Source: Christensenella sp. UBA3770 (lineage in GTDB: Bacteria > Bacillota > Clostridia > Christensenellales > CAG-1252). Taken from it: a stretch of 13,146 bases of DNA. Below, piece after piece: positions 1 through 7,580 of this stretch. A program made the position numbers and the translations under genes. Every line of letters begins with the position of its first letter. Position 1 is the first letter of the stretch. The stretch covers positions 1 through 13,146 of the forward strand of contig DFFS01000069.1 in the NCBI GenBank assembly GCA_002371075.1. Reading direction: 5' to 3'. A model generated the notes under the pieces. That model was not told the DNA's origin and did not search any database. It saw only the letters and a program-made list of their open reading frames with translations.

Positions 1-300
1 ATCATGGTCGCGCTGGTGTGCGTGCCGAGCATCGGGTTTACGCCCGTGACGACGGTGCTGTTCGCGCTGTTCTTCCTGCTTGGCGTGGGCTTTATCATTC
101 TTACGATATTCAGGCGAAAAAAGGTGGGCGTTTTGATAGATATGAGAATGCAAGACAGCCTGAAAGAGCTTGATCTGTTGCTTGCGGAAATCGCCGATTG
201 GCGCAACAAGTTCAATGCGGCGGACGCCAATTTGGAGCAACTGATCGAAGCGTTAAACAAATATTCAATCAATAAGGAGGAAACGGGAAATGAGTTCTAA
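1..300 (+). CDS. C-terminal end of a membrane-hairpin/coiled-coil protein (5' partial)
   Basis: The frame is open from the first base, and the ATG at position 4 has no ribosome binding site visible in the window, so this is most likely the tail of a longer gene. The visible part has two hydrophobic segments (about residues 2-10, cut by the edge, and 14-37), then a basic stop (RRKK), then about 50 helical, coiled-coil-like residues. The same layout (two membrane helices, then an amphipathic tail) ends the proteins at 290-1918 and 4121-5848, so I infer a third member of that family. Its stop overlaps the next gene's start by 11 nt, which indicates translational coupling. The function is not recognised. 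The family link is by architecture only, not by clear residue identity. Confidence 0.7.
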   Translation: MMVALVCVPSIGFTPVTTVLFALFFLLGVGFIILTIFRRKKVGVLIDMRMQDSLKELDLLLAEIADWRNKFNAADANLEQLIEALNKYSINKEETGNEF

Positions 301-1918
301 TGCAGGGCGTGTCATCAACGAACTGAGTTCCGCAATAGATACGTTTGCCAGTCAAGTTGACGTAAAGATCGACAACATTGAAGAGCACGTTGCGGAAACC
401 AAAAGAACCGCTGACACGGCAATAGGAAAAATCAAAAACTTCAGAGAGGAAGTCATCGCAAACGAGCTGATGCAATCCGCTCATGAAAACGTTCTTCGCC
501 TTGACCAACAGATCAGAGAAAAGTTCGAGCCCAACATCAAGGTCAGAAGGACCATCTCCGGCGTTGTCAAGGACTTTGACATCAACCTCTGTCGTAATTC
601 GACGATCGAGGAGTTGTCGGAAGAATTGTGGATCACCAACTCGCGCTATTGGCTGTCTTTCGCTTTGATCGCCATCAGCGCCTGGGTCAACGACAGCAAA
701 ACGCTTGCCAAAAACGCCGTTTCCGAAAGCGCGCGTACCGACGCAATCAAAAGCAGTTTGTTCTTCTGTTTGGTCAACCTGCGCTTCGGTCGCTACGAAG
801 TAGCGAAAAAGTGGTTGCTGTGCTATTTCAAGCAAGTGGTGCCCACCGATTTGCAAAACGAGACCGCGATCATCATTCAGTCCTTTATCAACGGCGTGTT
901 CGGCGTGGACAAATCGCTTGAGTACGAGGTGCAAAAGACCGTGGACGAATGGGTCGCTCAGATCAACATCGAAGAGGGCATCCCCGAGAGCTTGATCCAC
1001 GACTTCGATCAATACATCGCAAACATCAACGTGACGGAGAAGATCAACGTTTCGACGCTTGCACAGTATTGCTCCGTTGCGGATAAGCTTGTTCAGGCGT
1101 GCCGCGAAAGCTACAAATACGCCGCGTTGATCAAAGCCATCGACGAGGTGGACGTGGAATTGATCGTCCAAAACGCCGAGAACTACAAAGCGCGCATCGA
1201 CAACATCATCAACGACTTGATCAGCAATTACGACGCAGAGGAGCAGGAGATCCGCAACCAGCGCGAGTACTATCAGTTGATCATGGACAACAAGGGCAAG
1301 CTGGACGTGGCGGAAGCGCAGTACGAGGAGATCATGCGCGTGCGCAATCAAACGCAAAACTTCGGCCGCAAGTTGGTGGAATGGGCGATCTACGACAACG
1401 AAGTGGACGTCCACGTAAAGAAGTTTGCTTTCCAAAACTCCAAGGAATGGTTTACCACCTCGCTTGACAAGTGGTCCGGCAAGATGGAAAACGATTTCCC
1501 CACGACCTACCCGATCAAGATAGGCGACTATTCTTGCGAGAGCAACGGCGAGGATCAGATCGAGCAGGAGGAACGTTTCAGCGCGCATCTTAACGATCAC
1601 AAGTTCAGAAAGACGTACGTCAACACCCCCAACGTGTTGCTGTTGATCTTTCTTTTGATCTCCGTATCGTTGTCCGTTGTTTTGGGCGTGGTGGTCGGGC
1701 AAAAGATCCCCGCTTTGATCGTGGGCGGCATTGCGGTCGTTTTGTTCATTCCTTTCCTGATCCGCATCCTTACGGCGGCAAGTAAATTCCGTAAAGCGGT
1801 CAAAGCCAAGATGGACATCATGACAGCCTGTCTTGATGAACTGACGCAAGCAAGAAAAGCCTACTTTACCAACATTCAAAACAAGAACAAACTTTACAGC
1901 AAGATCGAGCATCTTTAA
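290..1918 (+). CDS. Membrane-anchored helical/coiled-coil protein, paralogue of 4121-5848
   Basis: This 542-residue protein starts at ATG 290, with AAGGAGG 9 nt upstream inside the end of the previous gene. Residues 1-80 look coiled-coil. Residues about 115-185 form TPR-like paired helices with repeated Trp, Ala and Leu. Residues 290-355 are again charged and coiled-coil-like. Two membrane helices follow (about 449-471 and 473-494), then a basic amphipathic tail. There is no signal peptide, so the bulk is probably cytoplasmic with a C-terminal membrane hairpin. Residues 120-182 align without gaps to residues 150-212 of the protein at 4121-5848; shared positions include W.L..A...AI, LA..AV, LFF, NL..GR and W...Y. 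I infer a scaffold or adaptor serving the AAA+ ATPase of the same operon. The enzymatic role, if any, is unknown. Confidence 0.85.
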   Translation: MSSNAGRVINELSSAIDTFASQVDVKIDNIEEHVAETKRTADTAIGKIKNFREEVIANELMQSAHENVLRLDQQIREKFEPNIKVRRTISGVVKDFDINLCRNSTIEELSEELWITNSRYWLSFALIAISAWVNDSKTLAKNAVSESARTDAIKSSLFFCLVNLRFGRYEVAKKWLLCYFKQVVPTDLQNETAIIIQSFINGVFGVDKSLEYEVQKTVDEWVAQINIEEGIPESLIHDFDQYIANINVTEKINVSTLAQYCSVADKLVQACRESYKYAALIKAIDEVDVELIVQNAENYKARIDNIINDLISNYDAEEQEIRNQREYYQLIMDNKGKLDVAEAQYEEIMRVRNQTQNFGRKLVEWAIYDNEVDVHVKKFAFQNSKEWFTTSLDKWSGKMENDFPTTYPIKIGDYSCESNGEDQIEQEERFSAHLNDHKFRKTYVNTPNVLLLIFLLISVSLSVVLGVVVGQKIPALIVGGIAVVLFIPFLIRILTAASKFRKAVKAKMDIMTACLDELTQARKAYFTNIQNKNKLYSKIEHL

Positions 1919-1947
1919 TTAAAAAAGATTTAAAAGGAGATTGAATT

Positions 1948-2106
1948 ATGAGTAATGAAGATATGAACATGATGGCAGTCAACGACGATATGTTGGACAG
2001 CTTTGTCCAAGACGAAGTGATTGACGAAAACGAAGAGAAACTCAAGGAACTCAACAAAAATTTGCCCAAGTGGAGCTTGGAGCCGCCGACGAGTTTTTTG
2101 AAGTGA
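1948..2106 (+). CDS. Small acidic protein with a W-x-L-x-P-P motif (52 aa)
   Basis: A short open frame begins at ATG 1948 with AAAGGAGA 7 nt upstream, a strong ribosome binding site that supports real translation. The product is acidic in its first 33 residues (many Asp and Glu, several Met) and ends in LPKWSLEPPTSFLK. It stops at TGA 2104-2106. The next gene starts 3 nt later in the same frame, so the two may be one interrupted gene, a coupled pair, or a readthrough product. The compact WSLEPP stretch looks like a short linear motif that docks onto a partner, but this is inference. The family is not recognised. Confidence 0.6.
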   Translation: MSNEDMNMMAVNDDMLDSFVQDEVIDENEEKLKELNKNLPKWSLEPPTSFLK

Positions 2107-2109
2107 TCT

Positions 2110-2613
2110 ATGTGTTGGAAAAAGGCAAAACCCGTTTACCCGGGCAAATACTACCAATGGGTCCAAGTGTTTGAGGAACGCGCGGATCGTTTGCTTGGCG
2201 AGGAGGACGTCGCCCTGTTTCAAAGCGGGGCGCTTTCGGACGCCAAAGCCAACGTCAACCCCTTTATCAAGGAGTTGATCGCGTTTGAAGAAACGCAAAT
2301 GGGTTTGCTTTTAAACAAGTATTCCGACGAAGTCAGACGGTATCTTAACGCAAACGACATCGGTTATTTCGGCTTGATCGTCAAACGAAACGACGACCAT
2401 TTCAAAAACCTGTTGTTTTTTGAGAAGTTTGACTTTTTAAGCGGGTCCGTGAAAAACAAGCTCAGAGAGGAATTGACGTCAAAATTTTACGCGTTCATCT
2501 CGGAAGTGAGTGCTCATTTGAAAAAGGCAGCGCAACGTTTTCCGTCTGCCATGCAACTGAGGATCACGTTGGATCGCTTGTATCAAGGACAGCTGAAAGA
2601 GGTTAGTGTATGA
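2110..2613 (+). CDS. Helical soluble protein of unknown function (167 aa)
   Basis: The frame runs from ATG 2110 to TGA 2613, and its last four bases (ATGA) overlap the start of the AAA+ ATPase gene, so the two are translationally coupled. No ribosome binding site precedes ATG 2110; the only upstream signal is the stop of the 52-residue frame 3 nt before it, in the same phase. Translation therefore probably depends on termination-reinitiation, or this is the main body of one gene split by TGA 2104. The product has no membrane segment or signal peptide. It is mostly charged and predicted helical, with an aromatic N-terminus (CW, YPGKYYQW). No family recognised. Its place beside the ATPase suggests a substrate or adaptor. 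Confidence 0.75.
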   Translation: MCWKKAKPVYPGKYYQWVQVFEERADRLLGEEDVALFQSGALSDAKANVNPFIKELIAFEETQMGLLLNKYSDEVRRYLNANDIGYFGLIVKRNDDHFKNLLFFEKFDFLSGSVKNKLREELTSKFYAFISEVSAHLKKAAQRFPSAMQLRITLDRLYQGQLKEVSV

Positions 2614-4118
2614 GCAATTATGCGGATGCAAAAAAAGAGATAGGCACGCTGATCAAAGCGAGAATGCCTTTTATCGTCATCCAGTCCAGCGAGCGTGAGA
2701 AAGTTGAAAAGATGCTTTCGGAGCTTGCAAAAGAAAACGCCTGTGTGATCGATTACTACACCGCGGCAAAACAGCTTGTCTCGCTGGGATCGGCGAGATC
2801 GACCACCACGGACGTCGGCGGCGATCCTTTGCGTTATGGGTTCGGACAGTTCAAAAGGGCAAAGAACAACATCTTAGCCATCGGCGACATCAACTACATC
2901 GATTCGGACAACGCCTACAGCAGGGAGTTTTTGAACTTGCTCTATTTGGCAAGGGAAAGCAGCTCTTCTGTGATCGTCGTCACGGCGGATAGCATTTGGC
3001 AACGCTTGAGCGTGCTTGGCATGATCGTCAAGTTGGATTTCCCCAATCAGGAGGAGATCGCGGCGATCATTCGCAAGTTTATCGCGGAGTACAATCATCG
3101 CTTTACGATCGAGTGGACGGACGCGGACATCGAGCATTTGTCCATTTTGCTGAAAGGCTTTTCCGAGGTGCAGCTTGAAAACGTTTTGTCGGAGGAACTG
3201 ATCGATCACAACGGTCTGTTCAAGGACAATATCAACAACATGGTCAAACGCAAGGACAAGTTGTTTGGGGTGAACAATGCGGTGCAACCGATCAAGGTGC
3301 AGGGCAACATCAACGTTGCGGGTATGGACGCTTTGAAGGACTGGCTCAAAGAGAAAAAGGATCTGTTCTTCTCCGGCGAAAAACTGCTGGAGCAGTACGA
3401 TCTGAAAGCTCCCAAAGGCATCCTGCTCGTCGGCGTTCCCGGGTGCGGAAAATCCTTTTGCGCCAAGATGATCGCCAAGGAGTGGGGCGTGCCGCTTTAT
3501 AAGTTTGACATCGGCAGCCTGTTTGACAAATGGATGGGCGAGAGTGAACGCAAAATGCGCGACTCGCTCCGGTTTATCGACAACGTGTCCCCTTGCATTC
3601 TTTGGATCGACGAGATAGAAAAGGAGCTTTCCACATCGGATTCCTCCAACGACACTGGAAACCGTATGTTGGGACAATTCCTGTTTTGGCTGCAGGAGTC
3701 CTGCTCAAGGGTGTTTTTGGTGGCAACGGCAAACAACATCAACAAGTTGCCGGCGGAGCTGTTCAGAAAAGGACGTTTTTCCGAGATCTTCTTTGTCGGA
3801 TTGCCCGGCAAAACGGAAAGGGAAGAGGTCATTTCCATCTATTCCGAACGCGCGTTGCACAAGCATTTTGCGCCGGATGAGCTGTCGCGCCTTGCCGATA
3901 TAACCAAGGGGTACAGTTATTCCGATATCGAAACGGCGATCAAAGACGCGGCGCAAGAATTGCTTCTCCATCCGGACACCGAAATGACGGTGGAAAGGGT
4001 CAGCCAAAAAATTGCAAAGATCGTACCTATTACCAAAAACTCCCCCGAGATCGTTAAAAGATGCTTGGAGTGGGGCAAAGAAAAGGCGATCAACGTTTCA
4101 TCAAAGGAGGCGGATTAA
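2610..4118 (+). CDS. Ycf46-like AAA+ ATPase
   Basis: A 502-residue AAA+ protein. Residues 1-200 form a degenerate ATPase-like N-terminal domain, beginning with LIKARMPFIVIQSSE and including an AIGDIN strand. The active domain follows: Walker A GVPGCGKS (275-282), pore-loop-like KWMGES (307-312), Walker B ILWIDE with D334/E335, sensor-1 ATANN (N375/N376), and arginine-finger region FRKGRF (R386, R389). A small helical lid lies at about 400-470. The degenerate N-domain followed by a GMDALKDWL-type linker is what I know from Ycf46-type ATPases. These proteins use ATP hydrolysis to remodel others, but substrates are largely uncharacterised. It starts at ATG 2610, overlapping the previous stop. 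Membrane-anchored paralogues surround it, so a membrane-linked role is inferred. All catalytic motifs look intact. Confidence 0.93.
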   Translation: MSNYADAKKEIGTLIKARMPFIVIQSSEREKVEKMLSELAKENACVIDYYTAAKQLVSLGSARSTTTDVGGDPLRYGFGQFKRAKNNILAIGDINYIDSDNAYSREFLNLLYLARESSSSVIVVTADSIWQRLSVLGMIVKLDFPNQEEIAAIIRKFIAEYNHRFTIEWTDADIEHLSILLKGFSEVQLENVLSEELIDHNGLFKDNINNMVKRKDKLFGVNNAVQPIKVQGNINVAGMDALKDWLKEKKDLFFSGEKLLEQYDLKAPKGILLVGVPGCGKSFCAKMIAKEWGVPLYKFDIGSLFDKWMGESERKMRDSLRFIDNVSPCILWIDEIEKELSTSDSSNDTGNRMLGQFLFWLQESCSRVFLVATANNINKLPAELFRKGRFSEIFFVGLPGKTEREEVISIYSERALHKHFAPDELSRLADITKGYSYSDIETAIKDAAQELLLHPDTEMTVERVSQKIAKIVPITKNSPEIVKRCLEWGKEKAINVSSKEAD

Positions 4119-4120
4119 AA

Positions 4121-5848
4121 ATGTATGATAATAACGAATTGCGTTCTCAGATAAACCAGTTGCAAAGAGAATGCAATCAATTGGAAAGTGAAAACAGGGA
4201 AATGCGCGGGGAGCTTGACGCGATCAGCAGCACCGCATCCAGCGCGACCTCTCGGGTCGGGCGTACGGCAAACCACGCGGTAAACTCTTTGGCAAATTCC
4301 ACCGGCGTCATCGAGTATTCCAACAAAGTGTTGGAGGACGTCATTCAGGAAGAAGAGGAGATCAAGGCGCTCCATGCCGGTTTCAAAAACATGGAAACGG
4401 CAAACAAAAGGATCAGGGAGCTCAACAACAACATCTATTTTGAGTTTTCCAACTTCAGGATGGCAAGAAAGATCGTTCGCGCCTTTTTGGATAACCTCAG
4501 TTTGGACATGGTCAATCAGGACTTGATCTTCCGCTCCATCGAAAAGGAGCACCTGCAAGCGCCCGATTTTTGGCTCACCTGCGCGATGCTTGCCATCATG
4601 CACTGGAAAGCGGACGAAAAGGCTCTTGCAAACCGCGCCGTGCAAAAGGCGTTGGAGATCGACAGAAAACAGTCCATCTTGTTCTTTATGTCCTTTAATC
4701 TGCTGCTGGGCAGAAATCAAACGGCGCTCAATTGGTTCAAGTTGTATCGCAAAGAGCAAAAGACCGGTCTTGACGCCAAAGTGACGCTGCTTTTGTTGCA
4801 TACGGTAAACTTCAGGGATAAGGAACTCGGCGAACTGGAGCAGGAGTTTAAGGATTACCTGATGGAAGAGTACGAAAAATCCAAGGGAATGAACAACTGG
4901 AACGATCTTGTGGGCATCGTTAAGTCGCACCTCGTGCAGTACAATTCCGCTGAAAACTATACGTTCAACAATCTGCGCAGCTACGTAAAGGACTATGCGC
5001 AGATGGCAAACATGCTTGCCCTTGCCAAGGACAACGACGCCATTCTTGAGTTTATTCAGGGGATCAACACCGCAACGAGGGGCAGGGGGTACATTTACGT
5101 CGAGCGCTTTACCGACGAGCTGTTGGATGCACCCTCCGAGAAAGAAAAGGTGTACCGCGACGAGATCGAGTACAACGAAGAGATCATTCGTTGCGCCGGC
5201 GACATCGGGCGCGCGCAGGATCAGTTTAAGCTGAAAACCACGCACGACAACGGCGAGCTTAACGTGCTTGCAGAATGCGTAAACTGGGTGTTTATGAGCG
5301 GCGATATGGAGATCTCCGAAGTTGCCAAAGGCAACATCTTCATCCTTTGCCGCGACCTGTTTGCCGACGCTGCAGAACAGTACGCCCAAGAATACCGCGC
5401 TATGCAACGCAACGTGCATCCGGTGGCTATCAAGGATTACAAGTCAAACGTGGACTTCACCCAAAAGGCAAAAGAGTGCAAAAAGGTGGAGGAGTATTAC
5501 AAAAAACGCTGTGAGGATCAGCTCTCCGCCATCAAGGGGACAAAGTTCGTTTTGTGCATCGTCTTCGCGGCGCTCCTGCTTGTGGGCGGCATCGTGGCTT
5601 TTGCTTTTGGATTGACCGTGCTTGGCATTATGGGGCTCATCGGTATGGCAATATTGGGCATTATGGCGATCGTGGAAAAGGTCAGCACCAAAAAGAAGAT
5701 CGCCCGCATCAAAAACAGCGCGGCAGAGGACCAAAAGACCGTTTTGGAAGTGATGGAAACGCTATATGCGGAATACGCCTCCTTTATGAACGTCTTCCAC
5801 GAGAAGGACAAGGTCATGGAGGATATCCAATTTGTGATCCACAAATAA
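4121..5848 (+). CDS. Membrane-anchored helical/coiled-coil protein, paralogue of 290-1918
   Basis: I place the start at ATG 4121, with AAAGGAGG 10 nt upstream and 2 nt after the ATPase stop; an upstream in-frame ATG at 4061 lies inside the ATPase gene and lacks this site. The product is 575 residues. Residues 1-35 and 65-105 look coiled-coil, with a Ser/Thr/Ala-rich stretch at 36-62. TPR-like helices (about 150-212) align without gaps to the protein at 290-1918. A second helical block follows (about 280-470), then two close membrane helices (about 474-496 and 498-518) and a 55-residue amphipathic tail. It ends the operon just ahead of a terminator. The function is unknown. I infer a partner of the AAA+ ATPase, tethered by its C-terminal hairpin. 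Confidence 0.87.
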   Translation: MYDNNELRSQINQLQRECNQLESENREMRGELDAISSTASSATSRVGRTANHAVNSLANSTGVIEYSNKVLEDVIQEEEEIKALHAGFKNMETANKRIRELNNNIYFEFSNFRMARKIVRAFLDNLSLDMVNQDLIFRSIEKEHLQAPDFWLTCAMLAIMHWKADEKALANRAVQKALEIDRKQSILFFMSFNLLLGRNQTALNWFKLYRKEQKTGLDAKVTLLLLHTVNFRDKELGELEQEFKDYLMEEYEKSKGMNNWNDLVGIVKSHLVQYNSAENYTFNNLRSYVKDYAQMANMLALAKDNDAILEFIQGINTATRGRGYIYVERFTDELLDAPSEKEKVYRDEIEYNEEIIRCAGDIGRAQDQFKLKTTHDNGELNVLAECVNWVFMSGDMEISEVAKGNIFILCRDLFADAAEQYAQEYRAMQRNVHPVAIKDYKSNVDFTQKAKECKKVEEYYKKRCEDQLSAIKGTKFVLCIVFAALLLVGGIVAFAFGLTVLGIMGLIGMAILGIMAIVEKVSTKKKIARIKNSAAEDQKTVLEVMETLYAEYASFMNVFHEKDKVMEDIQFVIHK

Positions 5849-5865
5849 CACCGCTTGATTTCAAT

Positions 5866-5904
5866 CAAAAACAAACCCCAAGTAAATCTTGGGGTTTGTT
5901 TTTG
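5866..5904 (+). terminator. Intrinsic terminator of the AAA+ operon
   Basis: A perfect 17-bp stem (5866-5882 with 5888-5904) has a 5-nt loop (TAAAT). It is bounded by A and T runs, so it could act in both directions. It lies 17 nt after the last operon gene. A near copy with two changed positions lies at 9006-9044. Confidence 0.9.
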
Positions 5905-5911
5905 TCTCTAA

Positions 5912-5936
5912 TGGCGGAGAGAAAATAACGTTAATT
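5912..5936 (+). repeat. TGGCGGAG module, copy 1
   Basis: TGGCGGAG follows the terminator T-run, then TAACG and ATTGA at fixed spacing. The same order occurs at 8055-8079 and 9052-9076. TGGCGGAG is the reverse complement of the tRNA-Ser 3' end (CTCCGCCA) at 11119-11126, and all copies have that orientation. This may be an attachment-site scar. Confidence 0.5.
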
Positions 5937-5975
5937 GAATATTAAATCCTCTACTTATAAAAAGATTATTTTTGA

Positions 5976-6004
5976 TTGACAAATCGATTTATTTTTGCTA
6001 AACT
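5976..6004 (+). promoter_or_regulatory. Promoter of the uracil permease gene
   Basis: A consensus -35 TTGACA (5976-5981) is separated by exactly 17 nt from -10 TAAACT (5999-6004). Transcription would start near 6011, giving a leader of about 100 nt. Confidence 0.75.
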
Positions 6005-6015
6005 ATGTAAAATAA

Positions 6016-6104
6016 ATGTGAATTTTTCGGGACGTACTCCGTTCATTTTTCGTCACATACCCAAATCAAATCGGGCTATGTGATTTTTTATAGCCCAAAA
6101 GGAG
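6016..6104 (+). promoter_or_regulatory. Attenuator/riboswitch-like leader of the uracil permease
   Basis: A terminator hairpin is visible: CACATACCC (6054-6062) pairs with GGGCTATGTG (6073-6082, one bulged C) and is followed by a T6 run (6084-6089). Its 5' arm can alternatively pair as TCACAT (6053-6058) with ATGTGA (6016-6021), closing a small domain that contains CGGGACGTACTCCG. A third option pairs GGGCTAT (6073-6079) with ATAGCCC (6090-6096), directly against the ribosome binding site AAAAGGAG (6097-6104). These exclusive pairings are typical of attenuation. I do not recognise the purine riboswitch or the PyrR-binding consensus, so the ligand is unknown. Confidence 0.55.
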
Positions 6105-6109
6105 CTAAT

Positions 6110-7549
6110 ATGAAACTTTTGTACGACCTCAAAGACAAACCGAAAATCAACAGAATCGTTATGTTTGCCATACAGCAAATGCTAGCAGTATTGGCGGCGA
6201 CGATTGCCGTGCCTCTTATTGTCGGCAATGGATTGACACCTGCCGCTGCTATGTTCGGTGCAGGCGTTGGCACAATAACCTATCTTTTATTGACAAGATT
6301 AAAAAGCCCCGTTTTTGTCGGGTCCTCATTCGCATTTATTAAGTCAATGCTCGCCGCCTTTGCAGGTGGCGTTTCTATGTCGCTTGGGTGGCTCGGACTA
6401 ATCATCGGTGCAATCTTTGCGGGATTGGTTTACGTTATCATCGGTGTAGTAGTTAAATTTGTGGGAGTTAATTGGCTCAACAAGATTATGCCCGCGGTTG
6501 TCATCGGTCCAACTGTCGCTATTATCGGATTATCGTTAGCGGGTACGGCAATATCAGATTTACTGAAAGGCGATGTGATGCGCACGGTAACAGAATATGC
6601 GGTTTCGGTCGAGAACGGCGTGCCGAATATTATTGAGAATGTGGGTAGCCAAATGGTTGGCTCAAAATGGATAGCGCTGTTATGCGGTTTTGTAACCCTT
6701 GCCGTTACCATGCTGTGCTCAACATACGGCAAAAAAACAATAAAACTGATACCATTTATAATCGGTATTCTTTCGGGCTATGCGGTAGCCGCCATCTTTA
6801 CTGCCATCGGTAATGCTTGTCAAGTTGATGCTTTGAAAATAATAGATTTCAGCGTATTCTCTCGATATATGTTAGCAGACGGCGTAACGATAAAGACCTT
6901 TATAAGTTTGCCCGACTTGATATTCATTAAAGCATTCTCAAGCGTAAAAGAGTTATCTTGGGGATATGTGTTAACGATTTTTATTGCGTATGTTCCCGTA
7001 GCGTTTGTTGCATTTGCCGAACATATTGCCGACCACAAGAATCTATCGACGATTATCGGGCACGACCTTTTGAAAGAACCGGGATTGCACAATACGCTGT
7101 TTGGTGACGGCGTAGGTTCTGCCGTCGGTGCATTCTTTGGAGGTTGTCCCAATACGACTTATGGCGAAGCAGTCGCATGTGTCGCACTGACGGGTAATGC
7201 ATCGGTTATTACAATATTCGCCACGGCTATAGGTTGTATCCTTGCTTCTTTTATCACACCGCTTGTCGCCTTTATCGACTCGATTCCGCCTTGTGTCATG
7301 GGTGGTGTATGCATTGCACTTTATGGCTTTATTGCTGTCAGCGGTTTGAAAATGGTACAATTGGTTGACCTTGATAACAACAAGAACTTGTTTGTAGTGT
7401 CTACAATCCTTATCGTTGGAATCGGTGGATTGGAATTAACCATCGGTTCTGTCACGTTGACGGAAGTGGCGGTAGCGTTAATACTGGGCATCTTGGTCAA
7501 TTTGATGCTTTCAATAAAACAAAAGAAAAATAACAAAATCGAGGATTAA
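6110..7549 (+). CDS. uraA: Uracil permease (NCS2 family)
   Basis: A 479-residue polytopic membrane protein that imports uracil with protons for pyrimidine salvage. I chose ATG 6110 because AAAAGGAG lies 5 nt upstream; the in-frame ATG at 6080 lies inside the leader structure. Family hallmarks of UraA/PyrP are visible: GSSFAFI (71-77), AEH (303-305) in the middle of the protein, GLHNTLFGDG (325-334), and NTTYGE (348-353), which carry the substrate-binding glutamates (E304, E353 here). Length and hydrophobic pattern fit the 14-helix NCS2 fold. The NTTYGE signature favours uracil over xanthine or urate. It stands alone with its own promoter and leader. It is visibly richer in A/T and uses different codons from the upstream operon, which may reflect transfer. 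Confidence 0.92.
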   Translation: MKLLYDLKDKPKINRIVMFAIQQMLAVLAATIAVPLIVGNGLTPAAAMFGAGVGTITYLLLTRLKSPVFVGSSFAFIKSMLAAFAGGVSMSLGWLGLIIGAIFAGLVYVIIGVVVKFVGVNWLNKIMPAVVIGPTVAIIGLSLAGTAISDLLKGDVMRTVTEYAVSVENGVPNIIENVGSQMVGSKWIALLCGFVTLAVTMLCSTYGKKTIKLIPFIIGILSGYAVAAIFTAIGNACQVDALKIIDFSVFSRYMLADGVTIKTFISLPDLIFIKAFSSVKELSWGYVLTIFIAYVPVAFVAFAEHIADHKNLSTIIGHDLLKEPGLHNTLFGDGVGSAVGAFFGGCPNTTYGEAVACVALTGNASVITIFATAIGCILASFITPLVAFIDSIPPCVMGGVCIALYGFIAVSGLKMVQLVDLDNNKNLFVVSTILIVGIGGLELTIGSVTLTEVAVALILGILVNLMLSIKQKKNNKIED

Positions 7550-7580
7550 AGAGCATTCCGAAATTGTTTACAGCAACTAT

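Noticed and set aside
269..1912. Long minus-strand open frame of 547 codons
   Set aside because: It is antisense to the 542-residue gene, has no ribosome binding site, and its product is an unstructured His/Val/Leu/Asp-rich string. The opposite strand fits the operon with good start signals.
2874..3677. Minus-strand frame of 267 codons inside the ATPase gene
   Set aside because: The plus strand encodes intact AAA+ motifs here; the minus frame has no recognisable domain or start signal.
4115..5419. Long minus-strand frame of 434 codons
   Set aside because: It is antisense shadow of the paralogue at 4121-5848, produced by that gene's codon bias, with no start signal.
6011..6110. Purine riboswitch before the permease
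   Set aside because: The conserved purine-aptamer loop bases are absent and the leader is too short for that three-way junction.
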